The translations under genes were made by a program, and so were the position numbers. From NCBI GenBank assembly GCA_023430975.1, contig JAEYYB010000018.1, positions 1 to 36,089 of the forward strand: a stretch of DNA of 36,089 bases, read 5' to 3'. Under the pieces are notes generated by a model. The model was not told the origin of the DNA and searched no databases. It worked only from the letters and a program-made list of their open reading frames with translations. Shown here in pieces: positions 1-8,466 of the stretch. This DNA comes from Bacillota bacterium (GTDB lineage: Bacteria > Bacillota > Clostridia > Acetivibrionales > DSM-2933). Numbering within the stretch: the first letter of the stretch is position 1; every line of letters begins with the position of its first letter.

Positions 1-126
1 CGATATGGTTTTTTTCGCAGATTTATTATATCAAAAAAGGCACGGTTCTTTATATTTTTTTGTGCTTTCTGTGTTAATTTTTCAAGGTTCAGTTCACTTT
101 TTCAAGTGGGAAAGTTGAGTTAATAA

Positions 127-1095
127 TTACTTGCCCCATTTCTCCATAATAAGAGCCAATGAGCCGTACAAAATGGAGTCATCTCCAAGCTTTGACTGGA
201 CAATCTCCGTACCTTCCAATACTGCAGGCATGGAGAATCTTTTGATCTTCTCCTGTAATGCCGGGAGCATATAACTACCCAGGGCCTCAAATACTCCACC
301 ACCAAGTATAAGCATATTAGGGTTGAATATATTTATCAAAGAACCTGCTCCAGCTGCAAGATAATAAACAGCCTTATCAACCACCTCTAATGCAAGTTCA
401 TCCTTCTCATCAATGGCCCTTTTTAATACTTTGCTTTTTATAATGGTTGTATCTTCACCCATTAGTTCCTTTAAGATAGTTTTTCTCCCCCTTAGCATTT
501 GCGATCTAATTTCTCTCGTTATGGCAATCTTGCTGGCGTATGCTTCAAGACACCCTCTTTGACCGCAATTGCAATAAGGCCCTTCTGTATTTATGATCAT
601 GTGTCCCACTTCAGTTCCTGAATGTTTTGCACCTGCATAAAGCTTATTGTTTATTATTACACCGCCGCCTATTCCGGTTCCTACGAATATACCTACTACA
701 TTCTCCTTGCCTTTGCCGATACCATATTTCCACTCACCAAGAACACCCATCTTTACATCATTCCCTATGTGAAAAGGAACATTAAACCTTCCTTCAATCA
801 CTTTTTTTATATTATAGTTTCTCCAGGGAATATTAGGGGTAAAAATAATTTCACCCGTACTTTCATTTATTATCCCCGGTGCACCAGCCCCGATTGCAGC
901 CAGACTTTCCCGGTCCATTTGCGACTTTATAATAAGCTCCTCAACAATACTGATAATTCTTTCTTCTATCTTCTCCCGACCTTCTTCTGCCTTTGTTTTC
1001 TTTTTTACTGTGCAAACGATCTTCAAGTTTTCATCAAAAACTGCACCTAAGACCTTTGTCCCACCTATGTCCAGGCATATATAAGCTTTCTTCAT
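127..1095 (-). CDS. ROK-family sugar kinase (probable glucokinase)
   Basis: The product probably phosphorylates glucose or a related hexose with ATP in the cytoplasm. The N-terminus has the phosphate-binding motif DIGGTK. A second glycine-rich block (GTGIGGG) lies near residue 140, followed by the zinc-binding ROK signature, seen here as CNCGQRGCLEAYA. The length of about 322 residues is normal for the family. There is no N-terminal helix-turn-helix, so it is a kinase rather than a ROK repressor. The reading frame extends upstream to a TTG, but that codon overlaps the GGAG ribosome site. The ATG at 1095, nine bases past GGAG, is the better start. It lies beyond the pur terminator and a repeat copy, so it is probably a separate transcript. 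Substrate specificity within the ROK family cannot be read from sequence; glucokinase is the likeliest in Clostridia. Confidence 0.85.
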   Translation of the reverse strand: MKKAYICLDIGGTKVLGAVFDENLKIVCTVKKKTKAEEGREKIEERIISIVEELIIKSQMDRESLAAIGAGAPGIINESTGEIIFTPNIPWRNYNIKKVIEGRFNVPFHIGNDVKMGVLGEWKYGIGKGKENVVGIFVGTGIGGGVIINNKLYAGAKHSGTEVGHMIINTEGPYCNCGQRGCLEAYASKIAITREIRSQMLRGRKTILKELMGEDTTIIKSKVLKRAIDEKDELALEVVDKAVYYLAAGAGSLINIFNPNMLILGGGVFEALGSYMLPALQEKIKRFSMPAVLEGTEIVQSKLGDDSILYGSLALIMEKWGK

Positions 1096-1203
1096 AAACA
1101 TCAACTCCAATAAAATTTTGTACTCTCTTTAATTCTACAAAGCACCTGAAATATCCTTCAAGACTTCACTTGCCCATCACCCATATTACACCAATATTTC
1201 CTG

Positions 1204-1304
1204 TATTAAAAGTGATAAATCTATTACATTTGTCTTAAGCAAATCCCGTTGAACCGTTCGTTATTTGCTCCGCCAAATGTAAGATTATTAACACTTTTAA
1301 TATA
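1204..1304 (+). repeat. Palindromic repeat family 1, subgroup A1
   Basis: This is a 101-bp interrupted palindrome with outer arms ATTAAAAGTG / CACTTTTAAT and inner arms ACATTTG / CAAATGT and GCAAAT / ATTTGC. The apical part is about 18 bases. It ends in TA on both sides. It shares the internal variant TGTCTTAAGC with the copy at 12337. It lies between the ROK kinase and purD. Confidence 0.93.
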
Positions 1305-1327
1305 CTAATATAGGCACAAATAAATTA

Positions 1328-1358
1328 AAGGCAAGGACTTTTCATAATCCCTTGCCTT
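1328..1358 (-). terminator. Hairpin ending the pur operon
   Basis: A perfect 9-bp stem, AAGGCAAGG / CCTTGCCTT, with a 13-base loop lies just past the purD stop codon. The tail on the minus strand (TTTAATTTATTTG) is only moderately T-rich, so efficiency is uncertain. It can fold in both directions. Confidence 0.65.
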
Positions 1359-1381
1359 AATCTTAAAATAGATAGGACTAA

Positions 1382-2644
1382 TTAATATTTTATACCGATA
1401 TCTTTCCTAAAATGTGCACCTGTAAACTTAATTTTCTCAACAGCCTGGTAGGCTTTTTCTATAGCTTTTTCCATGGTAGGTTCGAGTACCGTAACGCCCA
1501 GTACCCTTCCACCTGCAGTGTAGAATTTTCCATTTTCATATTTAGTACCCGCATGGAATACTACTGTATTGGAATCACTTTCTGCATCCGCAAGCCCTGA
1601 TATTTCTATACCAGTGTCATATTTACCTGGATAACCGCCTGATGCCATAACAACACAAACTGCGGCACCATTTCTCCACTTAATATCAATATCACTTAGT
1701 TTCTCATCAATTACTGCATTGAATATTTCAACTAAATCACTCTCCAACTGAGGGAGAACAACCTGTGTTTCAGGATCACCAAACCTAGCATTGTACTCAA
1801 GTACCTTCGGGCCGTCCTTGGTTATTATAAAACCAAAGTAAATAACTCCCTTGAATTTTCTATTTTCCTTATTCATCGCCTCGATAGTAGGCTTCATTAC
1901 TTTTTCCATGCAATAATTGGCTATCTCAGGAGTATATATCTTACTAGGTGCAAATGTGCCCATTCCACCTGTATTAGGTCCCTCATCATTGTCATATGCC
2001 CTTTTATGATCCTGAGAACTAACCATTGGCTTAATTGTCTTTCCATCGGTAAATGCCAAAATAGACACTTCAGGCCCAACAAGGAATTCTTCAATTACAA
2101 CTTTATTTCCGGCATTTCCAAAAACCTTGTCATTCATCATGCTGTTTACAGCTTCTAAAGCCTGGTCCAAGTCCTGAGCAATTATAACACCTTTTCCTAG
2201 TGCCAGCCCGTCAGCTTTAATTACTAAAGGATATTCCTGATGCTTCAAATACTCCACAGCTTGCTCGTAATTATCAAATGTCTCATATTTTGCTGTTGGA
2301 ATTGAGTATTTTTTCATTAAATCCTTCGCAAATGCCTTACTTCCCTCAATAATTGCAGCATTTTTATATGGTCCGAAGGCTCTGATACCGGCTTTTTCCA
2401 ATTCATCAACCATACCTGCAGCTAATGGATCGTCCGGTGCAACAACTACCAGGTCAATCATGTTTTCTTTCGAAAATCTAACAATTCCGTCTATATCCAT
2501 GGCTTTTATGGGTACACACTCAGCTAGCGTAGATATACCGCCATTTCCAGGGGCACAATACAATTTAGTAACCAATGGGCTCTGTGCTATTTTCCATATA
2601 ATTGTATGTTCACGTCCGCCACTACCTACAACCAGAATTTTCAT
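1382..2644 (-). CDS. purD: Phosphoribosylamine-glycine ligase (GAR synthetase)
   Basis: Catalyses the second step of de novo IMP synthesis: phosphoribosylamine plus glycine plus ATP gives GAR. The N-terminal nucleotide-like fold starts with GSGGREH at residues 7-13. The ATP-grasp core follows, with KADGLALGKGV near residue 143 and the magnesium-binding region NARFGDPE near residue 287. At 420 residues it is full length. A GGAGG site seven bases before the ATG fixes the start. It is the last gene of the pur operon, 17 bases after purH. Confidence 0.97.
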   Translation of the reverse strand: MKILVVGSGGREHTIIWKIAQSPLVTKLYCAPGNGGISTLAECVPIKAMDIDGIVRFSKENMIDLVVVAPDDPLAAGMVDELEKAGIRAFGPYKNAAIIEGSKAFAKDLMKKYSIPTAKYETFDNYEQAVEYLKHQEYPLVIKADGLALGKGVIIAQDLDQALEAVNSMMNDKVFGNAGNKVVIEEFLVGPEVSILAFTDGKTIKPMVSSQDHKRAYDNDEGPNTGGMGTFAPSKIYTPEIANYCMEKVMKPTIEAMNKENRKFKGVIYFGFIITKDGPKVLEYNARFGDPETQVVLPQLESDLVEIFNAVIDEKLSDIDIKWRNGAAVCVVMASGGYPGKYDTGIEISGLADAESDSNTVVFHAGTKYENGKFYTAGGRVLGVTVLEPTMEKAIEKAYQAVEKIKFTGAHFRKDIGIKY

Positions 2645-2661
2645 TGTTATCCTCCCCTTAC

Positions 2662-4206
2662 TTAATGCTTAAAGTGTCTCATACCGGTAAAAATCATAGC
2701 TATTCCATGCTTATTGCATTCATCTATGGAAGCTTGGTCATTCATTGATCCGCCTGGCTGAATTATTGCAGTAATCCCTGCAGCAGCTGCCGCTTCTACA
2801 CAATCCGGGAATGGGAAAAACGCATCAGATGCAAGTACCGCACCTTTTGTTCTTTCTCCGCCGTACTCAATCGCAATCTTAGCAGCCATAATCCTGTTTG
2901 TCTGGCCAGGTCCTACGCCTAATGTCTGCTTGCCCTTAGCCACAACTATACCATTGGATTTAGTATGTTTTACAACTTTCATCGCAAACAGGAGTTCCTC
3001 AATTTGCTTTTCATCCGGTCTTTTCTCAGTGACAAACTTTATTTCCTCTTTATTTACACATTCACGATTCACATTTTGAACCAGAAGTCCGCCTGCTACC
3101 TTTTTCATGTCGAAGCTTCCTTCCGGAACAGGTGCTCCAATGTCATCCAGTTTCATAATTCTAATGTTTTTCTTCTTCGAAAGAACTGTCATCGCTTCTT
3201 CCGTAAATGAAGGTGCAATTATTATTTCAACAAATATTTTATTTATTTCTTCTGCTGTCTTAAGGTCGATCTCTCTATTTGCAGCTATAATACCACCGAA
3301 TATGGATACAGGATCTGCTTCATAAGCCTTTACATATGCATCATATATATTGTCGCTGCTCGCTACTCCGCATGGGTTGGCATGCTTTACTGCAACAACA
3401 GTAGGCTCGCTGAATTCCTTTAATAGCTCAAGAGCACCATTGGCATCGTTGATATTGTTATATGAAAGCTCCTTACCATGAAGCTGCTTTGCTGATGTTA
3501 TGCACCCCTTATTTGCTCCTACTTCCTTATAGAAAACTGCTTTTTGGTGAGGATTTTCACCATATCTCATATCCTGAACCTTTTCAAATGTAAGAGTCAT
3601 TGTTTCAGGGAAATTATCCTCTCCAATCTTTTCTCTTAAATATTTTGCTATAAGAGTATCATAATGGCATGTATGTTCAAAAACCTTATAGGCAAGTTTA
3701 AACTTTGTCTTTAATGATACATCCTTTGATGATTTTAATTCTTCTATTACTGTTATGTAATCAGAAGGATCAACTATTACAGAAACATCCTGATAGTTCT
3801 TTGCCGCCGCACGAAGCATTGTAGGACCACCGATATCGATGTTTTCAATTGCTTCATGAAGTTCAACATTTTCTTTTAGAACTGTCTGCTTAAATGGATA
3901 CAAATTTATTATAACCATGTCAATAGGCTCTATGCCCAATTCTGCTATTTGTTTCATGTGATCGGGATTGCTTCTTATTGCGAGAAGCCCTCCATGAACT
4001 TTTGGGTGCAGGGTTTTAACCCTACCGTCAAGGCACTCGGGAAAGCCAGTGATGTCAGATATATTAATTACTTTTATTCCAGCATCGTTTAAGGTTTTAT
4101 AGGTTCCGCCCGTTGATATTATTTCCACTCCCATACCCTGAAGCTCTTTAGCAAAATCTACGATTCCAGTCTTATCAGATACGCTTATTAAAGCCCTTTT
4201 AACCAT
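2662..4206 (-). CDS. purH: Bifunctional AICAR transformylase / IMP cyclohydrolase
   Basis: Performs the last two steps of IMP synthesis: formylation of AICAR with 10-formyl-THF, then ring closure. Residues 1 to about 145 form the MGS-like cyclohydrolase domain (start RALISVSDKTG, then STGGTYKTL). The rest is the transformylase, with the catalytic KHANPCG motif near residue 273. The length of 514 residues is typical. The start has GGAG eight bases upstream. The purN-purH gap is 116 bases, the longest in the operon, and contains a short tandem repeat of ATAATCTTCT near 4221-4244. Confidence 0.97.
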   Translation of the reverse strand: MVKRALISVSDKTGIVDFAKELQGMGVEIISTGGTYKTLNDAGIKVINISDITGFPECLDGRVKTLHPKVHGGLLAIRSNPDHMKQIAELGIEPIDMVIINLYPFKQTVLKENVELHEAIENIDIGGPTMLRAAAKNYQDVSVIVDPSDYITVIEELKSSKDVSLKTKFKLAYKVFEHTCHYDTLIAKYLREKIGEDNFPETMTLTFEKVQDMRYGENPHQKAVFYKEVGANKGCITSAKQLHGKELSYNNINDANGALELLKEFSEPTVVAVKHANPCGVASSDNIYDAYVKAYEADPVSIFGGIIAANREIDLKTAEEINKIFVEIIIAPSFTEEAMTVLSKKKNIRIMKLDDIGAPVPEGSFDMKKVAGGLLVQNVNRECVNKEEIKFVTEKRPDEKQIEELLFAMKVVKHTKSNGIVVAKGKQTLGVGPGQTNRIMAAKIAIEYGGERTKGAVLASDAFFPFPDCVEAAAAAGITAIIQPGGSMNDQASIDECNKHGIAMIFTGMRHFKH

Positions 4207-4322
4207 ATTAACTCTCCTTCTATAATCTTCTATAATCTTCTATATGTCTAGTAAAACATGTTTTCTCTCCACCATGTTTTGCTCTATATTTGTTACGATA
4301 TTGCAAATATATATTAAAATTA

Positions 4323-4961
4323 TTACTTTTTTACATCCGGCAAAATTTTGACTCGTCTTCCTTCCACCACAAGCCTCCCCTCAGAATAAAGCTTGATAGC
4401 CTCAGGTAAAATTTGCCATTCCACTTCCTCCATCACTCGTTTCTGTAAGCTTTCAGGAGTATCATCATCATTAATATGTACAGCTTTTTGAAGAATTATA
4501 GGTCCTGCATCAGCTTCCAGTTCAACAAAATGTACCGTAGCACCGGTTACCTTTACTCCGTATTCAATAGCCTTTTGGTGAGGGATCAGCCCATAATAGC
4601 CTTTCCCGCAAAAAGACGGTATCAATGATGGATGAACATTTATAATTCTATTTCTATAATGGCTATTGAACCTTTCTCCTAGTAAGGATAGGAATCCCGC
4701 AAGAACAACCAACTCAACACCACTCTTTTCCAAACTTTCAATCAGTGCGGCATCAAATTCATCCAGTGAGGAATAGTTCTTTCTTGATATGACCTCGGAA
4801 GGAATATTGTGCTTTTCAGCCCTCTTAAGAGCATACACATCCTTTTTACTGGACACAACAGTTACAACAGAACAGTTGCCCAGTTCTCCGCTGTCGATTT
4901 TATCCAAAATAGCCTGAAGATTGGTTCCTCCCCCAGAAACAAGAACACCTATTTTTAACAT
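4323..4961 (-). CDS. purN: Phosphoribosylglycinamide formyltransferase
   Basis: Transfers the formyl group from 10-formyl-THF to GAR (third step of IMP synthesis). The family start VLVSGGGTNLQA is followed by the active-site stretch INVHPSLIPSF near residues 106-116, giving the catalytic Asn and His. The catalytic Asp lies in EADAGP near residue 150. At 212 residues it is slightly longer than the E. coli enzyme. Its ATG lies inside the end of purM (7-base overlap), with a GGAG site within purM, so the two are probably translationally coupled. Confidence 0.95.
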   Translation of the reverse strand: MLKIGVLVSGGGTNLQAILDKIDSGELGNCSVVTVVSSKKDVYALKRAEKHNIPSEVISRKNYSSLDEFDAALIESLEKSGVELVVLAGFLSLLGERFNSHYRNRIINVHPSLIPSFCGKGYYGLIPHQKAIEYGVKVTGATVHFVELEADAGPIILQKAVHINDDDTPESLQKRVMEEVEWQILPEAIKLYSEGRLVVEGRRVKILPDVKK

Positions 4962-5977
4962 ATATCTACTCCGGCCTCTCCCTTAATAATTTCACCTATG
5001 AGATAAGCTTCTTCTTTATCCTTATTGAGATACTCAAGTACTTCCTGTGCAATATTACTATCCACAGCCATTACCATTCCAATACCCATATTGAATGTAT
5101 TGTAAATATCCCTTTCACCAATATTGCCAATGCTTTGCAACAACTTGAAAATAGGCAGTACAGGCCATGTTCCTTTATTAATCTTAACCCTCAAGCCTTG
5201 AGGCACCATCCTTGGAATATTTTCAATAAAGCCTCCGCCAGTTATATGGGAAATCCCCTTTATTTCATAACGATTTATCAAATCCAGTGCTGTTTTAACA
5301 TAAATTCTCGTAGGCTTTATAAGCTCATCACCCATTTTACATCCCAATGCTTCAACATATTCCTGAAGCTTATCCTTTGAAGGATTAAGGAGCTTTCTTA
5401 CCAGGGAATATCCATTGCTGTGAAGTCCGGATGATGGAAGTCCTATTAGTTTGTCACCCGCTTTTATGCTCTTTCCGTCAATTATCTTGCTCTTATCAAC
5501 TATACCTACAGCAAAACCAGCCATATCATAGTCTTCATCAGCATAAAACCCAGGCATTTCCGCAGTTTCACCACCAATTAAAGAGCAGCCCGACATAACA
5601 CATCCATCTGAAACTCCTTTTACTATGTCTGCTACCTTTTCAGGCTTGTTCTTTCCAACTGCAATATAGTCGAGAAAAAATAACGGCTCAGCACCGCTGC
5701 ACACTATGTCATTTACACACATAGCAACACAGTCAATTCCTACTGAATCATGCTTATCCAGCAAAAAAGCTATTTTTAGCTTTGTTCCAACTCCATCGGT
5801 ACCGGATACTAAAACAGGTTCGCTGTACTTGTCCTTACATAATGAAAATAAGCCTCCGAACCCGCCCAAGTCTGTCATAACTTCAGGTCTGAACGTCTTT
5901 TTAACATGGCCTTTCATAAGCTCAACGGCCTTATACCCAGCCTCAACGTCAACCCCTGCATCTTTATAGGTCGCCAT
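4955..5977 (-). CDS. purM: Phosphoribosylformylglycinamidine cyclo-ligase (AIR synthetase)
   Basis: Closes the imidazole ring of FGAM to give AIR using ATP. The N-terminal part has GGFGGLF and the conserved VSGTDGVGTKLKIA stretch. GGETAEMPGFY near residue 147 and the C-terminal SHITGGGFIENIPR complete the family pattern. The length of 340 residues is normal. GGAGG precedes the ATG. It lies between purF and purN in the operon. Confidence 0.97.
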   Translation of the reverse strand: MATYKDAGVDVEAGYKAVELMKGHVKKTFRPEVMTDLGGFGGLFSLCKDKYSEPVLVSGTDGVGTKLKIAFLLDKHDSVGIDCVAMCVNDIVCSGAEPLFFLDYIAVGKNKPEKVADIVKGVSDGCVMSGCSLIGGETAEMPGFYADEDYDMAGFAVGIVDKSKIIDGKSIKAGDKLIGLPSSGLHSNGYSLVRKLLNPSKDKLQEYVEALGCKMGDELIKPTRIYVKTALDLINRYEIKGISHITGGGFIENIPRMVPQGLRVKINKGTWPVLPIFKLLQSIGNIGERDIYNTFNMGIGMVMAVDSNIAQEVLEYLNKDKEEAYLIGEIIKGEAGVDIC

Positions 5978-6007
5978 TTTCCATCCTCCAAATTCAAAAT
6001 TCTATAA

Positions 6008-7441
6008 TTAACATTTCTTTTGTAAACCATCGCATGAAAATTTGTTACCTTCTGAAGGAACATACATAGGATAATTTCCATCAAAGCAAGCCTTACAAAA
6101 CCTGCTTTTAGATCCTACAGGAGTACTTATAAGTCCTTCGATACTTAAATAACTAAGTGTGTCAGCACCTATCATTTCCTTAATTTCATCCACTGAATGG
6201 CATGCAGCAGTAAGATGCTGTCTCGAAGGCGTATCAATACCAAAATAGCAAGGCCATTTAACAGGCGGCGAGCTTATCTTCAAGTGAACCTCAGTCGCAC
6301 CGGCATCCCTCAGTAATTGAACAATTCTTTTACTGGTAGTCCCTCTAACTATGGAATCATCTACCATTATTACTCTTTTACCTTCTACTGCATTCTTCAT
6401 GGCATTAAGCTTTATCCTGACACTCATTTCACGTTTTCCCTGATCAGGCTGTATAAAGGTTCTTCCTACATATCTATTCTTAATAAATCCCTGTGCATAG
6501 GGTATCCCTGATTGTTCAGAATATCCTAAAGCAGCTGTAATTCCAGAATCTGGCACGCCAATAACCAAATCTGCATTAACAGGGTTTTCCATGGCAAGCA
6601 ATCTTCCTGCTTCAAATCTGGCCCTGTAAACACTTGCCCCATCTATAAAGCTGTCTGGCCTTGCAAAGTATATATGTTCAAATATGCACAGTTTGGATTC
6701 TTTGGACAAATTAGTCTTTATGCTAACAAGTCCGTCTTCGCTGATTGCCACAATTTCTCCTGGTTCCACATCCCTTATGAAGTTTGCACCTATAGCATCT
6801 AGTGCACAGCTCTCTGACGCAAGGACATATGAGTCATCAAGCATACCTATGCATAAAGGCCTTATTCCTAACGGATCTCTTATTCCCAGCAGCTTTTTCG
6901 GTGTGAGAATAACAAGTGCATAAGATCCCTGTACTTCTTTCATCATCTCAGTAATAGCTTCCTCAATGCTGTTATTATGCCCTCTATATCTGGAAATTAA
7001 GTATGCCATTACTTCAGAATCAATAGTAGATTGAAATATGGCACCGTTTTCCTCAAGCTTTTCTCTTATTTCTGAAGCATTAACCAGATTACCATTGTGT
7101 GCTAAGGCCATTTTTCCATCCTTGTATTTAACCACAAGGGGTTGAGCATTAGCAAGAAGGCTAGCCCCGGTAGTGGAATAACGGACATGTCCGATAGCGG
7201 CCCTACCCTGGAGTCCATCAAGAATCTTTTCACTAAAGACCTCAGGTACAAGTCCCATGGCTTTATGATGGTCTATGTCACCCTCGTTGTTTACGGCAAT
7301 ACCACAACTTTCTTGCCCTCTGTGCTGCAGTGCATACAAAGCATAGTAGCTGAGGCTTGCCACATCATGGCCGTTATTGCTGAGAATGCCGAAAACTCCA
7401 CATTCTTCTCTAAATTTATCCAGCCTAATATATTCATTCAT
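6008..7441 (-). CDS. purF: Amidophosphoribosyltransferase
   Basis: Committed step of purine synthesis: converts PRPP and glutamine to phosphoribosylamine. It is made as a proenzyme. The sequence before EECGVFG predicts a propeptide of 13 residues whose removal exposes the nucleophile Cys14. The N-terminal Ntn glutaminase domain is followed by the phosphoribosyltransferase domain with the PRPP loop VIMVDDSIVRGTTS near residue 360. The C-terminal cysteines (FCKACFDGNYP) match the Bacillus-type iron-sulfur enzyme. At 477 residues it is full length. AAGGAG precedes the ATG. It directly follows purE; purC, often found between them in Clostridia, is absent. Confidence 0.97.
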   Translation of the reverse strand: MNEYIRLDKFREECGVFGILSNNGHDVASLSYYALYALQHRGQESCGIAVNNEGDIDHHKAMGLVPEVFSEKILDGLQGRAAIGHVRYSTTGASLLANAQPLVVKYKDGKMALAHNGNLVNASEIREKLEENGAIFQSTIDSEVMAYLISRYRGHNNSIEEAITEMMKEVQGSYALVILTPKKLLGIRDPLGIRPLCIGMLDDSYVLASESCALDAIGANFIRDVEPGEIVAISEDGLVSIKTNLSKESKLCIFEHIYFARPDSFIDGASVYRARFEAGRLLAMENPVNADLVIGVPDSGITAALGYSEQSGIPYAQGFIKNRYVGRTFIQPDQGKREMSVRIKLNAMKNAVEGKRVIMVDDSIVRGTTSKRIVQLLRDAGATEVHLKISSPPVKWPCYFGIDTPSRQHLTAACHSVDEIKEMIGADTLSYLSIEGLISTPVGSKSRFCKACFDGNYPMYVPSEGNKFSCDGLQKKC

Positions 7442-7480
7442 AAACTTACTCCTTAAAATACCGACTTTATACGTCCTATA

Positions 7481-8005
7481 TTATATGTCCCATTTTCCAT
7501 TAACAAGCTTACTCTGCAGTGCCTGATTCTTTTCTTCAACCTTGGACGCCAGCTTCTTTTTAAATGCCTTCATCTCTTCTCTTAATCCCGGGTAACCTAC
7601 TGACAGTATTTGAGCTGCAAGTATGGCAGCATTCTCAGCACCATCAATAGCAACCGTTGCCACAGGTATGCCGCTTGGCATCTGCACTATTGACAAAAGT
7701 GCATCCATTCCGTCTAATGTTGATGATTTAATTGGTACGCCAATTACAGGCAATGTGGTATATGCAGCTAATACTCCTGGCAAATGAGCAGCTTTACCTG
7801 CTGCTGCAATAATAACGTCTATTCCGTTTTCCTCTGCCTTTTTAGCAAATTCAGATGCTTTGTCAGGTGTTCTATGTGCAGAACAAACCATAACATCAAC
7901 CTTTATGTTGAATTCCTGTAAAAGCTTGATACATCCTTTAAGTGTTGGTAAATCGGAGTCGCTGCCCATTACAATAGCAACTCTTGCATCTTTTGAAGAA
8001 CACAT
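7481..8005 (-). CDS. purE: 5-(carboxyamino)imidazole ribonucleotide mutase
   Basis: Moves the carboxyl group of N5-CAIR to the imidazole ring to give CAIR (class I PurE). The signature VAIVMGSDSDLPTL and the active-site region GVPIKSSTLDGMDALLS are intact, as is the loop CSAHRTP near residue 45. The frame is open to an ATG at 8017, but that codon contains the GGAGG ribosome site. The ATG at 8005, five bases after GGAGG, is the likely start and gives 174 residues. It is the first gene of the pur operon, transcribed from the promoter at 8167-8196. No purK is present, so the N5-CAIR source lies elsewhere. Confidence 0.96.
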   Translation of the reverse strand: MCSSKDARVAIVMGSDSDLPTLKGCIKLLQEFNIKVDVMVCSAHRTPDKASEFAKKAEENGIDVIIAAAGKAAHLPGVLAAYTTLPVIGVPIKSSTLDGMDALLSIVQMPSGIPVATVAIDGAENAAILAAQILSVGYPGLREEMKAFKKKLASKVEEKNQALQSKLVNGKWDI

Positions 8006-8091
8006 GTAAACCTCCATAAAAATAATATTTTTTATAATAAATTTGAAAGATTAATTTTTAAGTATCAACAAATAATTATAAGGTCAATGTG

Positions 8092-8160
8092 ACATTTCAA
8101 AAAAGCCGAATTAATGATGTTATACAAAAAATATTTGAACAATGTATTTTTGAAATGCCT
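8092..8160 (-). repeat. Palindromic repeat family 3, copy in purE leader
   Basis: This ~69-bp element is the reverse complement of the sequence at 25776-25844, with only a handful of differences. Its ends GGCATTTCAAAA / TTTTGAAATGYC are inverted. It occupies the 5' untranslated region of purE, starting almost exactly at the predicted transcription start. Confidence 0.85.
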
Positions 8161-8166
8161 AAAATT

Positions 8167-8196
8167 ATAGTATCAAATCACTCTGCTGTTTGTCAA
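8167..8196 (-). promoter_or_regulatory. Sigma-A promoter of the pur operon
   Basis: On the minus strand TTGACA (8191-8196) is followed 18 bases later by TACTAT (8167-8172). A TATAAT lies three bases further on but would give a 21-base spacer. The start of transcription would be near 8160, leaving a leader of about 155 bases before purE. Confidence 0.7.
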
Positions 8197-8205
8197 TTTA
8201 AAGAG

Positions 8206-8259
8206 GCAATAATTACGAACATTTTTTGTTTTTTTTAAAATAATATTCGTAATTATTGC
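8206..8259. promoter_or_regulatory. Paired PurBox-like operator upstream of purE
   Basis: Two inverted boxes match the Bacillus PurR PurBox (AWWWCCGAACWWT): AATTACGAACATT at 8211-8223 (12 of 13) and, inverted, AATTACGAATATT at 8242-8254 (11 of 13). They are 18 bases apart and sit just upstream of the -35 element. The arms extend to a 14-bp perfect inverted repeat (GCAATAATTACGAA). In Bacillus, PurR binds such pairs spaced 16-17 bases apart and PRPP releases it. Assignment to PurR is inference; purR is not in this window. Confidence 0.6.
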
Positions 8260-8260
8260 T

Positions 8261-8363
8261 TATATGAAAAGTGAATAATCTTTTACATTTGTCTATCGCA
8301 AACCCCGTAAAAGCGTTCGTTATTTGCTCTGACAAATGTAAGATTATTAACACTTTTCATATA
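8261..8363 (+). repeat. Palindromic repeat family 1, subgroup B
   Basis: This 103-bp copy has outer arms ATATGAAAAGTG / CACTTTTCATAT. It differs at one position from the inverted copy at 34266-34368. Compared with subgroup A, T-A pairs in the arm are replaced by G-C pairs on both sides. It directly abuts the PurBox region. Confidence 0.93.
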
Positions 8364-8466
8364 GGTAGTTTAAAAAACAGCAGATTTATATCATTAATTA
8401 GCATATTAATCATCAATTATCCGAATATTACCTTTAAGGCTATCAAACTCAAGATCATTAACACAA

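Noticed and set aside
1261..1264. PurBox-like CGAAC in the family 1 repeats
   Set aside because: The motif sits in the apical part of every subgroup A copy regardless of neighbouring gene and is not paired with a second box.
8206..8259. The 14-bp inverted repeat as a terminator of the AEC transporter gene
   Set aside because: No T-run follows on the minus strand and it lies over 200 bases past the stop codon, next to the pur promoter.
8018..8260. Guanine or other purine riboswitch upstream of purE
   Set aside because: None of the conserved purine aptamer core was found on the minus strand; the inverted repeat there fits PurBoxes better.
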